From assembly GCA_964368455.1 (NCBI GenBank), contig CAYJAZ010000005.1, positions 62,001 through 126,000 on the forward strand: DNA of 64,000 nucleotides, written 5' to 3'. Source of the stretch: CAYJAZ01 sp964368455. GTDB taxonomy: Bacteria; Desulfobacterota; Desulfovibrionia; Desulfovibrionales; Desulfovibrionaceae. Under the pieces are notes generated by a model. That model saw only the letters and a program-made list of their open reading frames with translations. It was not told the DNA's origin and did no database searches. The translations under genes and the position numbers were made by a program. This document shows, piece by piece, positions 53,905 through 63,335 of the stretch (position 1 is its first letter; each line of letters starts with the position of its first letter).

Positions 53905-55632
53905 TTAAGCTTCTAATTTTCTATACAATGTTGCCAAACTAATACCAAGCACTCGTGCCACTTCTTTTTTAGCAGATGTGCTCTCGCCAAAATGAGCTAT
54001 AGCTTTTTGTATGGCTTCTTGTTCTATTTCTTGCAAGGTAATAAATTGCTTTTCACTATTGTCTTCAACTTTTGAATTTATTGGTGTAAGAAAGCTATGA
54101 TAAAGGTTTTCTTCATTTATTTTACCCTCTTCATCAGCCATATTCACTAAATATTCTATGCAGTTTTCAAGCTCACGCACATTTCCAGGCCATGAATGAT
54201 TTCTCATTTTGAGAATAATTCTTTCGCTTAATTTAAAAGAGGCTTTTCTAAAAAGAGTACAATATTTCTCAATAAAATACGCAATAAGCAGATCAAGATC
54301 TTCCATTCTTTCTCTTAAAGGCATGATTTGAATAGGTATTACATTTAATCTATAGTAAAGATCTTGTCTAAAAAGATTTTTTTCCATTAAATCGTGTAAA
54401 TTATCGTTTGTAGCAGCAATGATACGTATATTTACCTTAATATTTTTATTTGAGCCTAGTCGAGTAATTGTTTTTTCTTGCAGTGCACGCAAAAGTTTTG
54501 CTTGCAAATATATAGGCATACACGAAATTTCATCAAGAAAAAGAATACCGCCCTCTGCCATTTCAAATTTACCAATTTGTCCCTTTGGAGATGCGCCAGT
54601 AAAAGCTCCGCTCACATAACCAAAAAGCTCACTTTCAAGTAAAGTATCTGGAATTGCACCACAATTCACGGCAATAAAAGGAGTATCAGTGTTTTTACCT
54701 ATAGAATGCACAGCCCTTGCAACTAATTCTTTTCCTGTTCCACTTTCGCCTGAAATAAGCACAGTTGATTGGGTTTTAGAGGTTGATATAATTTGCTGCT
54801 TTAAACGCTGCACAGCTTTAGACTTGCCTATAATTTTATCTAATGAATGTTGCTGAGGTGAAGTTGGGAAAGAAGGAAGTAGTAAGGATTTAATAGTGTC
54901 AAAAACAAAGATGGAATCAAATTTTGAAGTAGATGAAGTAAGATTGACGCTCTTACCCAACAAATTTATGCTCTTACCTTTTTGCTCAATGCTAAATTCT
55001 TCCATATCGCTCAAAACAACACCAGTAGGAACTATTTTTTCTTTCTTGATTTGTTTTAAATCAAGCTTCTTTAAAATATCTTCCGCTTTAGTATTTTTAT
55101 AAATAATTTTACCATTTGTGTCGTAAATAAGACAGCCTTTACCCGTTGTATGCACAACTTGAAACATAACATCAAGAAGTTCAGAAACATCTATCAATTC
55201 TTGCTTTTTCTTACAACTTTCAGCAATATTTGAAGCAATAAAACCAAGAAAATTTATATAAATTTCAGCGTTTTGTAAAAGTTTTATATTTGCTTGTTCG
55301 TCAAAACACGCAAGTTCAATAACTCCATAAACAATATTTTCATCAGCTATGGGCATACAAATCGCTGATAATTCTTTACAATCAGCTTTATTTTTACAAG
55401 CATGGCAAAGCTCATTTTCACGTGGATTTTGAACATAGATAACTTTATTTTCTTTTATGGTTGTCTGAACGAGGTTACCAGCATTTATAATAGATTTTCC
55501 AAAATCTCTATTATAAGTTCCAGTTCCTGCAACACGCATCAAATTATTATCTACAACTTCAATATCAAGTCCAGTCACGGTTGATATTGTTTCGATAAAT
55601 TTTTGAATATTATTATACATACTTAATAACAT
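53905..55632 (-). CDS. Sigma-54-dependent activator with cysteine-bearing sensor domain
   Basis: 575 residues. ATG at 55632 has GGAGG five bases upstream. The N-terminal 1-140 resembles a GAF-like sensor with four Cys (CHACKNKADC, then AICMPI), which may bind a metal or Fe-S cluster. Residues about 150-215 form a short PAS-like stretch (GCLIYDTNGKIIYKN). The AAA+ domain (about 265-500) has GESGTGKE, GAFTGA and ILFLDEI, all intact. The C-terminal Fis-type helix-turn-helix is KEVARVLGISLATLYRKL. It sits directly upstream of the RidA-M24-BCCT operon in the same direction, like the first activator in this window, and should recognise the twin palindromes. The divergent MFS gene may be a further target but has no sigma-54 promoter that I can see. 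Confidence 0.9.
   Translation of the reverse strand: MLLSMYNNIQKFIETISTVTGLDIEVVDNNLMRVAGTGTYNRDFGKSIINAGNLVQTTIKENKVIYVQNPRENELCHACKNKADCKELSAICMPIADENIVYGVIELACFDEQANIKLLQNAEIYINFLGFIASNIAESCKKKQELIDVSELLDVMFQVVHTTGKGCLIYDTNGKIIYKNTKAEDILKKLDLKQIKKEKIVPTGVVLSDMEEFSIEQKGKSINLLGKSVNLTSSTSKFDSIFVFDTIKSLLLPSFPTSPQQHSLDKIIGKSKAVQRLKQQIISTSKTQSTVLISGESGTGKELVARAVHSIGKNTDTPFIAVNCGAIPDTLLESELFGYVSGAFTGASPKGQIGKFEMAEGGILFLDEISCMPIYLQAKLLRALQEKTITRLGSNKNIKVNIRIIAATNDNLHDLMEKNLFRQDLYYRLNVIPIQIMPLRERMEDLDLLIAYFIEKYCTLFRKASFKLSERIILKMRNHSWPGNVRELENCIEYLVNMADEEGKINEENLYHSFLTPINSKVEDNSEKQFITLQEIEQEAIQKAIAHFGESTSAKKEVARVLGISLATLYRKLEA
54201..54215. repeat. Third copy of the UAS palindrome inside the activator gene
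   Basis: TTCTCATTTTGAGAA, identical to the twin sites at 53675-53707, about 590 bp upstream of the -24 box and in the codons for the helix before PGNVREL. Could be chance or a distant activator or autoregulatory site. Confidence 0.6.
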
Positions 55633-55979
55633 GTGTACCTCCAGAAATCATAAAAGCCAAAACATGCTAGACTTTAAATTGTTTCACGTCAAGATATATA
55701 AATAAAGCCTTTAAACTTAGGCTGGAATTTAATTTATTTTAACATATTCCAACAAGAAACAAATCAAGTAAGTCACATTTAAGAACTAAGATAGATTTTC
55801 AAATAAAGCTTTTGAATGATTATCATAAAGATAAACTAATTTTTTCTGCTTGCATTTATTAGAATTCTATGCTTATCTTGCTTCATTCTTCTTTATAATG
55901 CATTTATTTATCGCACACTAAGATTTTTTTTGTTTTATAGAATAATTACAAATACTAAAATTTATTTTTTGAGAAATTT
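55633..55979. other. 347-bp divergent control region between activator and MFS genes
   Basis: AT-rich, no gene. Near 55811-55825 TTTGAATGATTATCA resembles a Fur site (7-1-7 type) but only in its right half. No -24/-12 promoter or copy of the UAS palindrome is seen, so the MFS gene is probably read from an ordinary promoter. Confidence 0.4.
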
Positions 55980-57257
55980 ATGGAAAAAATCAAAACAGAA
56001 TATTCCTTTAAATATATTGTTTTTATGTGGAGTCTTTTACTCTTCGGCTATTTTATTAACTATTTTCATTCACTTTCCACAGGCATTTTACAGCCTTATT
56101 TGATGGATGAATTTAATATAGACTCTGTCACAATCACAAACATCGGTTCTATGTATTTTTATGCTTATTTCTTTATGCAAATTCCAACAGGCATCTTAAG
56201 TACAAAATACGGCGTAAAAAAAACAGTTGCAGGCAGTCTTTTCTTTGCCTTATTTGGCACTATATGTTTTGCTATGGCACAAAATGTTGCAATGCTTTTT
56301 ATCGGCCGTTTATTTATTGGCATAGGTTGTTCCACAATTTTTGTTTGTATTTTAACTTTTCAAGCCGAATGGATGAAGGTTAATATTATAACCACAATGA
56401 CCGGAATTGGAATTTTTCTTGGAACACTTGGTGGAATTTTTGCACAAAGTCCTTTAGTTTGGCTGGTTGAAAGTTTTGGTTGGCGTGGAAGCATGTATAT
56501 CATCGCTTTTGCTACCTTTATCAACCTTATTTTGCTTATTAAATTTATGGTTGAAAAAAAATCAATAAATAGTGAAATCCCAAAAGAAGTAGAAGAAGAA
56601 AATGAAACAGAAATTAATAATAAAAAAACTATCTCTAAAGGCCTTTTAGCAATCTTATTAGATTTGCGAACATGGGCACCTATACTTTTTTTCATAGGTG
56701 TATATGGTTCATATATTGTTATTTCTGGTTATGCAGGTTCTTCATGGCTTATGAATTATTATGGCTATAGTGCAATTGAAGCTTCGTTCTATGTGAGCCT
56801 CTGTGTATTAGGAACAGCTTTTGGCCCTATTTTTATAGGAGCTTTTTCCGACAAAACTCATAGTCGCAAATTACCTATTATAGTCTTTGGTGGACTTTAT
56901 ATTATTTGTTGGGCTGTAATCTGCTTCTTTCCTGATCTTTTTAATGCCCTCGGCATAGCTGTTTTACTCTTTACTTTAGGTTTTCTTAGCACTGCTTTTG
57001 TTGTGACATGGGCTTGTATACAAGAAATCAATGCCAAAGAATACAGTGCAATAGCAGCCTCTATAGTTAATATGGGTGGTTATGCAGGGCCAATTATCAT
57101 GCCTTATCTCTTTGTACTTTCACAAAATTCTTTTGAAAACACATTGAGCCCAGAAGCTTTTATTGCTTCATTCAAAGTAATACTTTATGCTGTAATTTTC
57201 TGTTATTTTGTTGGCCTTCTTACTGTAGAGCCTTTAAAAGCAAAAAAGAAAACATAG
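55980..57257 (+). CDS. Major facilitator superfamily transporter
   Basis: 425 residues with about 12 hydrophobic segments and a charged middle loop (about 200-222, rich in Lys and Glu). The loop between helices 2 and 3 has STKYGVKKTVAG, in the place of the family G-x3-D-x2-G-R-R motif. FIGRLFIGIGCSTIFV and SPLVWLVESFGWRGSMYI are similar to the anion/sugar-acid (ACS/NNP-like) families. It is a proton-driven importer or exporter in the inner membrane. It is divergent from the sigma-54 activator gene and may belong to the same pathway. A terminator follows. Confidence 0.87.
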   Translation: MEKIKTEYSFKYIVFMWSLLLFGYFINYFHSLSTGILQPYLMDEFNIDSVTITNIGSMYFYAYFFMQIPTGILSTKYGVKKTVAGSLFFALFGTICFAMAQNVAMLFIGRLFIGIGCSTIFVCILTFQAEWMKVNIITTMTGIGIFLGTLGGIFAQSPLVWLVESFGWRGSMYIIAFATFINLILLIKFMVEKKSINSEIPKEVEEENETEINNKKTISKGLLAILLDLRTWAPILFFIGVYGSYIVISGYAGSSWLMNYYGYSAIEASFYVSLCVLGTAFGPIFIGAFSDKTHSRKLPIIVFGGLYIICWAVICFFPDLFNALGIAVLLFTLGFLSTAFVVTWACIQEINAKEYSAIAASIVNMGGYAGPIIMPYLFVLSQNSFENTLSPEAFIASFKVILYAVIFCYFVGLLTVEPLKAKKKT

Positions 57258-57410
57258 AGATTTTTTATAATTTTATACAAATATAATTCATCCTTTTATT
57301 TTGATTACTCTTTCGTCTTGCTTCTTTCGTCTTGCTTTGCCTCTTTTTCCATTTTATTTTGTTATGAAGTGAGTTTTTCGTAGTGAGTAGAGAACAATAA
57401 AGAAAACACA

Positions 57411-57449
57411 AAAAAACATCTGCCAATTGACTTAGCAGATGTTTTTTTA
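57411..57449. terminator. Bidirectional rho-independent terminator
   Basis: Perfect 13-bp stem (AAAAAACATCTGC with GCAGATGTTTTTT), 11-nt loop, between the convergent MFS and adhesin genes. Just upstream, 57311-57338 is a 14-bp tandem duplication of TTTCGTCTTGCTTY. Confidence 0.88.
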
Positions 57450-57533
57450 TTATTTTTTGAGTATTTTAAAAATACTCTATGAGGGCATGTAGAAAGTTCT
57501 TAAACTTTTTTCCATCTTGATTATGCGATTATT

Positions 57534-60500
57534 TTAGATATTGATAGTGATTGAATCAAAGTCAATTTCTTCGCTGCTTAGATCAAGATTTGTTCTAATA
57601 GTGAACACATCTTCACCTTTTGAGATAATGATATCTTGGTTATTTTCACCACCAACTTCTATATTATAATCCTTACCACTAAATGAAGTAAGATCAATCA
57701 TATCACCTGATGAAAGGTCAACTATAGTATCTACTTCGCCGCCAGCAAAGCTGTCTTCTGCGAAATAGAAAGTATCATTACCTTCGCCACCGACCAAGAT
57801 GTCATTGCCTTCGCCACCGATTAAGATGTCGTCGCCAGAACCACCTTCTAAATAGTCGTCGCCTGAACCACCGATTAAGATATCGTCGCCAGAACCACCA
57901 TAAAGATCGTCGTCACCACCAAGGCCAAGCAAGATGTCGTCGCCACCAAAACCGTCTTTGTCTGCATCGCCACCAAAGATAGTGTCGTTACCATCAGTTG
58001 TTCCAACTTCAAGTTCTTGCGCTGCTTTTGCTAGATCTTCGATGTCAGCTGATTGTACTTGATCTACTAAATCTATAACAAGATCTTGAATATTTTCAGA
58101 AAATTCTACAGCTTCTTCTTCAGTCATATTTTCTGGAGTTTTTAGATTTTCTGCTGCATAATCTTCTGAATTTTCCATACCAAGTTTTTCAGCAAGAGCT
58201 TCTAAAGTGGATTCATTACCATCGCCTATAAGAAGATCTTCGCCACCTTGGCCATAAATAACATCATCACCAGCACCTGCAACTAAAGCGTCAGGATCGT
58301 TTGCAGTGCTATTATCAAGGCTTTGATCATTTATCCATTCAGGATAGTTATGCATATATTCTGAAAGTTGAATATCTGAAATAGCATCAGCTTCTACACC
58401 AATTTGCTTTGCAAGCCATGCTTTTAATATTCCAGTATCAATACCGCCTATTAAAACGTCATTACCTGCACCTGTCATAGCAACGCTTGTTGTCACAGTT
58501 GAAACATCAACACCGCCTTCAGTTGGAGTGAAGATATCTTTAATGTCACTATCAGTTACAATAGTAGCTCCAGTTTCAGTTGTATCAAACTTATTAAGAG
58601 TATCTTTGTTTGCACCAGCACCTACGCCAACTCCGTGAATACTGTGTTCACTACCATCTACTGGTATATGTCGGCCATCTGCTTCTAAAATAGGGTTACC
58701 ATTTGCATCTACTAGAATTTCTATACCCATTGCTTCTAATAGTTCATTATAAGCTTTTGTACGTTCTGCTTCTGAATCGTATGGCACACCATCTGTAATG
58801 AGGAAGGTTTCATTTATAAAACCATCTTGTGATACTTGTTCAAACCATTCTGCTGCAGTTTCAAAACCTTGATGGTATTCAGTTCCCCAATGGAAACCAG
58901 TGTCATTTCCATCTAAAGGTTTGTAAGCACTATCAGCGTCTAGTTCTGGATTTTTCAATGCTTCAGTAAGTGCTTTGTGTGCTTCTGCATCGTATTCAAA
59001 TTCGCCTGTTTCTGAATTATATGTAACACCTTGAGCATTCATCGCTAAAATTTTAGCAATTTGTGAATATATTTCATTTTCAGACATTCCAGCAAAATCA
59101 GCAGGATCTAGTGTTTCAATATAAGTAGCACTACTACTTTGGCCATCTTCAGAATTGAATTTATTGCTTGTTAAGCTTGAATCACCATTCTCAGTTTCTC
59201 TCCAGAAAGTAGTCAATAAGACATTTACTTCGCCACCTATTTCACTATTTGCATGAGAATGTAATGTATTTATAACAAAGTCAGCAATAGCATCACAAGC
59301 TTGTCCAAGACGAGAAACAACTTCGCCACCTACGTCTTTAATATCAGCGTTACCATCATCATACATAGAACCAGATGTATCAAGAATAATAGCGATATTA
59401 TAGTTTTGACCTGAATTCATTTGGCTTGTTGAACCATCAAGACCAATAATTTCGCTTGTAGGTGCATCAGGTGTATTTGTTGCAATAATGTCAAAGCTCA
59501 CGCTATCGCCATCAGAATCTGTTACTTTGATGCTTTCTGTTTGTTGTCCATTTTCAGGCACGTCAGTAAGTTTTGCATTCCACAAGACATTACCATCGTG
59601 GTTGCTAAGTTCTGTTCCGTCAGAAGAGATAAGGTTTACAGTTTTACCGTCTTCGCTATATTCTACAGAAGCTCCTTCGCTTTCGGTAGTCCATTTTCCG
59701 CTTTCTGCATCATAGGTGAATGTGCTATCGCCAAATTCAAGGCTTTTGCCATCTCCATTATCAGCACCAAATTCAATTCTTACAAAAGTACTTGCTTCTG
59801 TACCTTCAGTTGTTGTTTCAACTGGATTTGTAGGGATAACAGGTGCATCGTCATTGATATTGATATCAATATCGTCTGAAGTAAGTGTGTTACCGTTTTT
59901 ATCTGTAATTGTTACATTGAATTGATCAGCAAAATCAGTTTCTGTACCTGCGGTTTCGCCGCCCGCTAAAGCATTATCGTGTTCAAAAGCGCCGCTTTGT
60001 TCAAAGCTATAGCTAAGGCTATTATCACTTGGATTTATTGTAAAGGTAAGTGTTCCGCCATTGACTTCAACTTCAGTAGCACCTGATTTATTCAATGTGT
60101 ATTCTTCGCCACCAACATTAACAGTAAAGCTATGTTCAGCAAGAGTGCCTTCGCCAAGGCTAAAGTCAATTTCGCCATTCAAGTTCATGTCAACAGGAGT
60201 GTCTGTTCCGCCAGCAAGGGCTGAATCGTCAGCAAGAATATCATTGCCTTGAGCTTCGATAGTTGGTGCATTTCCAATCACTTGATGTTGAACAGTGTCG
60301 CCATCGCCGTCAGTAAAGTTGATAACAACATCTTCTCTACCGCCAGAAATAGTTTCATAGCTTACTTCCCAATTTTGGTTGTCAGTGCTAGTCATAGTGA
60401 TGTCGCCAAACTTAATTGTATGCATACCAGTAGCATCATCGTATGAAGTTTCTACGCCAATCATCCAAGACGGTGAAGTCCATTCAGAACCATTCCATGT

Positions 60501-63335
60501 TGCAGTAAGGCCAAAAGTTGCACCTTCTGATTTTGGAAGATGAATTGTAGCGCCTTCCATATCAGCACCAAAATCAATGCTTATATTCGCAGAAGCCTGT
60601 CCTTCAGTAACACTTGCAAGCACATCGCTTATACCGTCGTTATTGTTATCGCCAACATTATCTGTTTTGATCACAGGTGCGTCATCTACAATAGTAACGT
60701 CAATATTAACTTCAACTGTTTCGCCAGTAGCAGGATCTTTAAGTTGTACAGTAACACTGTCAGGTCTTGTTAATTGTGTATCAGAAGTATTTTTATTATG
60801 TGTTACATTATCGTTTAAAGTGATTATAAGATTTCCAGCTGCGTCTGTTTCTAAAACATAAGGATTACCATTTGCACTGCTATTATCAAGCACAACTTCA
60901 TAACCTTCTGGAACTTCCCAAGTCACGCTTTCGGTTGTAGCTGTAGAATCTGTTCCTTCAGCCAAACCACCTTCGTGAACAATAACAGCATCTTCCATAA
61001 TTTCTACTTCAACATCTGTCTTATCAACAACAAGATTTTCGAAATTACCGCCACTTGTACTTTTGATTGAAACATCTAAAGCAGAGGAGTTTGTTGAGGT
61101 AGTCACATCAAATGTAGCTGTTGATTCGCCCTTAGCAATTGTAACTTCTCTATCAACACCATTTACAGTCACAATAACAGTCATATCTGTATCTGCAGGA
61201 GAAGTTAATTCTAATGTATATTCAATGCTATCGCCTTGAAGAACGATATCAGCTTCGCTTGAAAGAGTTAATGTTGTTGTATCATTATCGTCTGTCACTG
61301 TAACAGAATTATTGCTATTGTCGTATTCAACATTTTCATAATTGCCGCCCTCATGGCCAACAATTTCAGGTGCGATCACGTCGTTAGCGTCGTTATAAAC
61401 GTCGTCAACTCTTACTTCTTCTGTGAAAGTTGTTGAAGTTTCGCCTTTAGGGATAGTCACTTCTTTGCCATTGTCTAATTTAATAACAAGATCAGTTTCA
61501 GGAGCTCTATCTACTTTTACAGTAAATTCAACTTCTGTTGCATTTTCGTCAACATCTGCTGGAGCTACGATAGTGATAGTTGTTGTTTCAGATACATCAG
61601 GAGTTGTACCTGTATCTGTCACAGTTACACTTGGAGTGCCAGAAGTTGTGAGGTTTTCAAAATTACCGCCACTAACATCTTTAATGCTTGCATCTATGCT
61701 TTCGTTGCCTTGTATAAAAGCGTCATTATCTCTTGCATCTACAGATAAAGAAGCTGAGCTTTCGCCTTCTTTAATTTCTACTTCGTATTCTTGGCCGTCA
61801 ACAACAACTGTAACAGTCATATCAGAGCCAGCTGGATTTGAAAGATTTAATTCATAATCAATTGTGCCGCCTTCTTTAACGCTATCGTATTTAGCAGAAA
61901 GCTCTAATGTTGTTGTATCATTATCGTCTGTTACTGTGACAGAATTATCGCTATTATCGTATTCAACATTTTCATAATTGCCGCCCTCATGGCCAACAAT
62001 TTCAGGTGCGATCACGTCGTTAGCGTCGTTATAAACGTCGTCAACTCTTACTTCTTCTGTGAAAGTTGTTGAAGTTTCGCCTTTAGGGATAGTCACTTCT
62101 TTGCCATTGTCTAATTTAATAACAAGATCAGTTTCAGGAGCTCTATCTACTTTTACAGTAAATTCAACTTCTGTTGCATTTTCGTCAACATCTGCTGGAG
62201 CTACGATAGTGATAGTTGTTGTTTCTGGAGTTTTATCTTCAGTAACAGTAACGCTTGGATTGCCAGAAGTTGTAAGGTTTTCAAAATTACCGCCAACAAC
62301 ATCTTTAATGCTTGCATCAATGTTTTTGTCGCCTTGGTCATAAGCGTCGTCAGGTCTAGCATCAACAATCAATGAACCTGTGGTAGAACCAGCTTCAATT
62401 TCTACATCATAATCAACACCACCAACTGTTACAGTAACAGTCATGTCAGTACCAGCTGGGTTTGAAAGCTCTAATTCGTATTCGATTTTTTCGCCTTCTT
62501 CAACATTATCGTCCTTTACTTTAAGTTCTAATGTTGTTTCGTCGTTATCGTCTGTTACTGTGACAGAATTATTGCTATTATCGTATTCAACATCAGCAAA
62601 ATTACCGCCTTCGTGGCCAACAATTTCAGGTGCGATTACGTCGTCAGAATCTTTATAAACGTCATCTTCTCTCACTTCTTTTTCAAAAGTGGTTGAAGTT
62701 TCGCCTGCTTTAATAGTTACTGAAGTACCATCTTCAAAGTTAATAACAAGATCAGTACTAGGTATTTTGTCCACTGTTACAGTAAATTCAATTCTTTTTG
62801 AATTTTCATCAACATCTGCTGGAGCTGTAATAGTGATTGTTGCATTTTCAAGAACTGGAGCAATATCGTTTTCGGTTAAGTCAATTACATTACCATCACT
62901 AGAAGAAAATTCGCCTTGAAAACCTTCTCTTTGATAGCCTGAACCACCTAAAACATCGTCCAAAGCACTCACACCAGTAGCAAGGGCATCTGGTGTAGAT
63001 GAAGAACCATTAAGGCCATTATTTTCAACAACATTTGCCGCTGGACCAGCTGCTGGCATAAGGTTTTCATCTAAAGCTGCAAAGAAATCTTCACCACTAA
63101 CAAAACCATTGTCAACAATAAAGTCAGGAATGTTTTCTGAATTATAAATTGCATAAAAATCTTGCAAGACTATAGTAGAATCACTTTCTTCAAAGTAAAT
63201 TTCTAAATTATCATCAACTTTTTCAAGCAAAGCATCTGAAATATCAAAGTTTAAATTTAAAGAAGTTGTTTCTTGAGTAATTTGAATGGTATTTTGTCCA
63301 CCATTTTGCGGAGCACTTAACAATAGTTCTGCCAT
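57534..63335 (-). CDS. Giant RTX adhesin, LapA/DvhA-like, with Calx-beta-like repeats and VWA domain
   Basis: 1933 residues. The N-terminus (1-130) has no signal peptide and looks like a retention module; PAAG at 94-97 fits the LapG protease site pattern of LapA-type biofilm adhesins. Calx-beta-like beta-sandwich repeats fill about 155-790 (VEFTVKVDRAPETDLVI and IVGHEGGN recur). Cadherin-like or Ig-like domains follow (about 790-1300), then a von Willebrand A domain (about 1310-1620) with the MIDAS motif DTSGS. Near 1785-1855 lie calcium-binding RTX nonapeptides (GGSGDDILIGG), and the last about 75 residues are a type I secretion signal. It should be threaded through a TolC-type exporter and held at the outer membrane for attachment, with cyclic-di-GMP control likely. 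No exporter or LapD/LapG gene is in the window. Long open frames on the opposite strand here are codon-bias shadows. Confidence 0.92.
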   Translation of the reverse strand: MAELLLSAPQNGGQNTIQITQETTSLNLNFDISDALLEKVDDNLEIYFEESDSTIVLQDFYAIYNSENIPDFIVDNGFVSGEDFFAALDENLMPAAGPAANVVENNGLNGSSSTPDALATGVSALDDVLGGSGYQREGFQGEFSSSDGNVIDLTENDIAPVLENATITITAPADVDENSKRIEFTVTVDKIPSTDLVINFEDGTSVTIKAGETSTTFEKEVREDDVYKDSDDVIAPEIVGHEGGNFADVEYDNSNNSVTVTDDNDETTLELKVKDDNVEEGEKIEYELELSNPAGTDMTVTVTVGGVDYDVEIEAGSTTGSLIVDARPDDAYDQGDKNIDASIKDVVGGNFENLTTSGNPSVTVTEDKTPETTTITIVAPADVDENATEVEFTVKVDRAPETDLVIKLDNGKEVTIPKGETSTTFTEEVRVDDVYNDANDVIAPEIVGHEGGNYENVEYDNSDNSVTVTDDNDTTTLELSAKYDSVKEGGTIDYELNLSNPAGSDMTVTVVVDGQEYEVEIKEGESSASLSVDARDNDAFIQGNESIDASIKDVSGGNFENLTTSGTPSVTVTDTGTTPDVSETTTITIVAPADVDENATEVEFTVKVDRAPETDLVIKLDNGKEVTIPKGETSTTFTEEVRVDDVYNDANDVIAPEIVGHEGGNYENVEYDNSNNSVTVTDDNDTTTLTLSSEADIVLQGDSIEYTLELTSPADTDMTVIVTVNGVDREVTIAKGESTATFDVTTSTNSSALDVSIKSTSGGNFENLVVDKTDVEVEIMEDAVIVHEGGLAEGTDSTATTESVTWEVPEGYEVVLDNSSANGNPYVLETDAAGNLIITLNDNVTHNKNTSDTQLTRPDSVTVQLKDPATGETVEVNIDVTIVDDAPVIKTDNVGDNNNDGISDVLASVTEGQASANISIDFGADMEGATIHLPKSEGATFGLTATWNGSEWTSPSWMIGVETSYDDATGMHTIKFGDITMTSTDNQNWEVSYETISGGREDVVINFTDGDGDTVQHQVIGNAPTIEAQGNDILADDSALAGGTDTPVDMNLNGEIDFSLGEGTLAEHSFTVNVGGEEYTLNKSGATEVEVNGGTLTFTINPSDNSLSYSFEQSGAFEHDNALAGGETAGTETDFADQFNVTITDKNGNTLTSDDIDININDDAPVIPTNPVETTTEGTEASTFVRIEFGADNGDGKSLEFGDSTFTYDAESGKWTTESEGASVEYSEDGKTVNLISSDGTELSNHDGNVLWNAKLTDVPENGQQTESIKVTDSDGDSVSFDIIATNTPDAPTSEIIGLDGSTSQMNSGQNYNIAIILDTSGSMYDDGNADIKDVGGEVVSRLGQACDAIADFVINTLHSHANSEIGGEVNVLLTTFWRETENGDSSLTSNKFNSEDGQSSSATYIETLDPADFAGMSENEIYSQIAKILAMNAQGVTYNSETGEFEYDAEAHKALTEALKNPELDADSAYKPLDGNDTGFHWGTEYHQGFETAAEWFEQVSQDGFINETFLITDGVPYDSEAERTKAYNELLEAMGIEILVDANGNPILEADGRHIPVDGSEHSIHGVGVGAGANKDTLNKFDTTETGATIVTDSDIKDIFTPTEGGVDVSTVTTSVAMTGAGNDVLIGGIDTGILKAWLAKQIGVEADAISDIQLSEYMHNYPEWINDQSLDNSTANDPDALVAGAGDDVIYGQGGEDLLIGDGNESTLEALAEKLGMENSEDYAAENLKTPENMTEEEAVEFSENIQDLVIDLVDQVQSADIEDLAKAAQELEVGTTDGNDTIFGGDADKDGFGGDDILLGLGGDDDLYGGSGDDILIGGSGDDYLEGGSGDDILIGGEGNDILVGGEGNDTFYFAEDSFAGGEVDTIVDLSSGDMIDLTSFSGKDYNIEVGGENNQDIIISKGEDVFTIRTNLDLSSEEIDFDSITINI
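61321..61589 (-). repeat. 269-bp identical direct repeat, copy 1
   Basis: Base-for-base identical to 61957-62225, offset 636 bp (212 codons). It encodes adhesin residues about 583-672. A diverged relative lies near 62570-62850. Confidence 0.9.
61957..62225 (-). repeat. 269-bp identical direct repeat, copy 2
   Basis: Same as 61321-61589. It encodes adhesin residues about 371-460. Loss or gain of one 636-bp unit by recombination would keep the frame. Confidence 0.9.

Noticed and set aside
55811..55825. Fur-like box before the MFS gene.
   Set aside because: Only the right half fits the consensus and the transporter has no iron or siderophore mark.
53905..57257. Sigma-54 promoter for the MFS gene.
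   Set aside because: No GG-N10-GC element found in the 347-bp divergent spacer.
57311..57338. 14-bp tandem duplication TTTCGTCTTGCTTY.
   Set aside because: Only two units in a spacer; no sign of a functional element.
61423..62343. Two nearly identical long open frames antisense to the adhesin gene.
   Set aside because: They mirror the duplicated repeat and its codon bias, have Ser/Thr/Val-only composition and no ribosome-binding sites.
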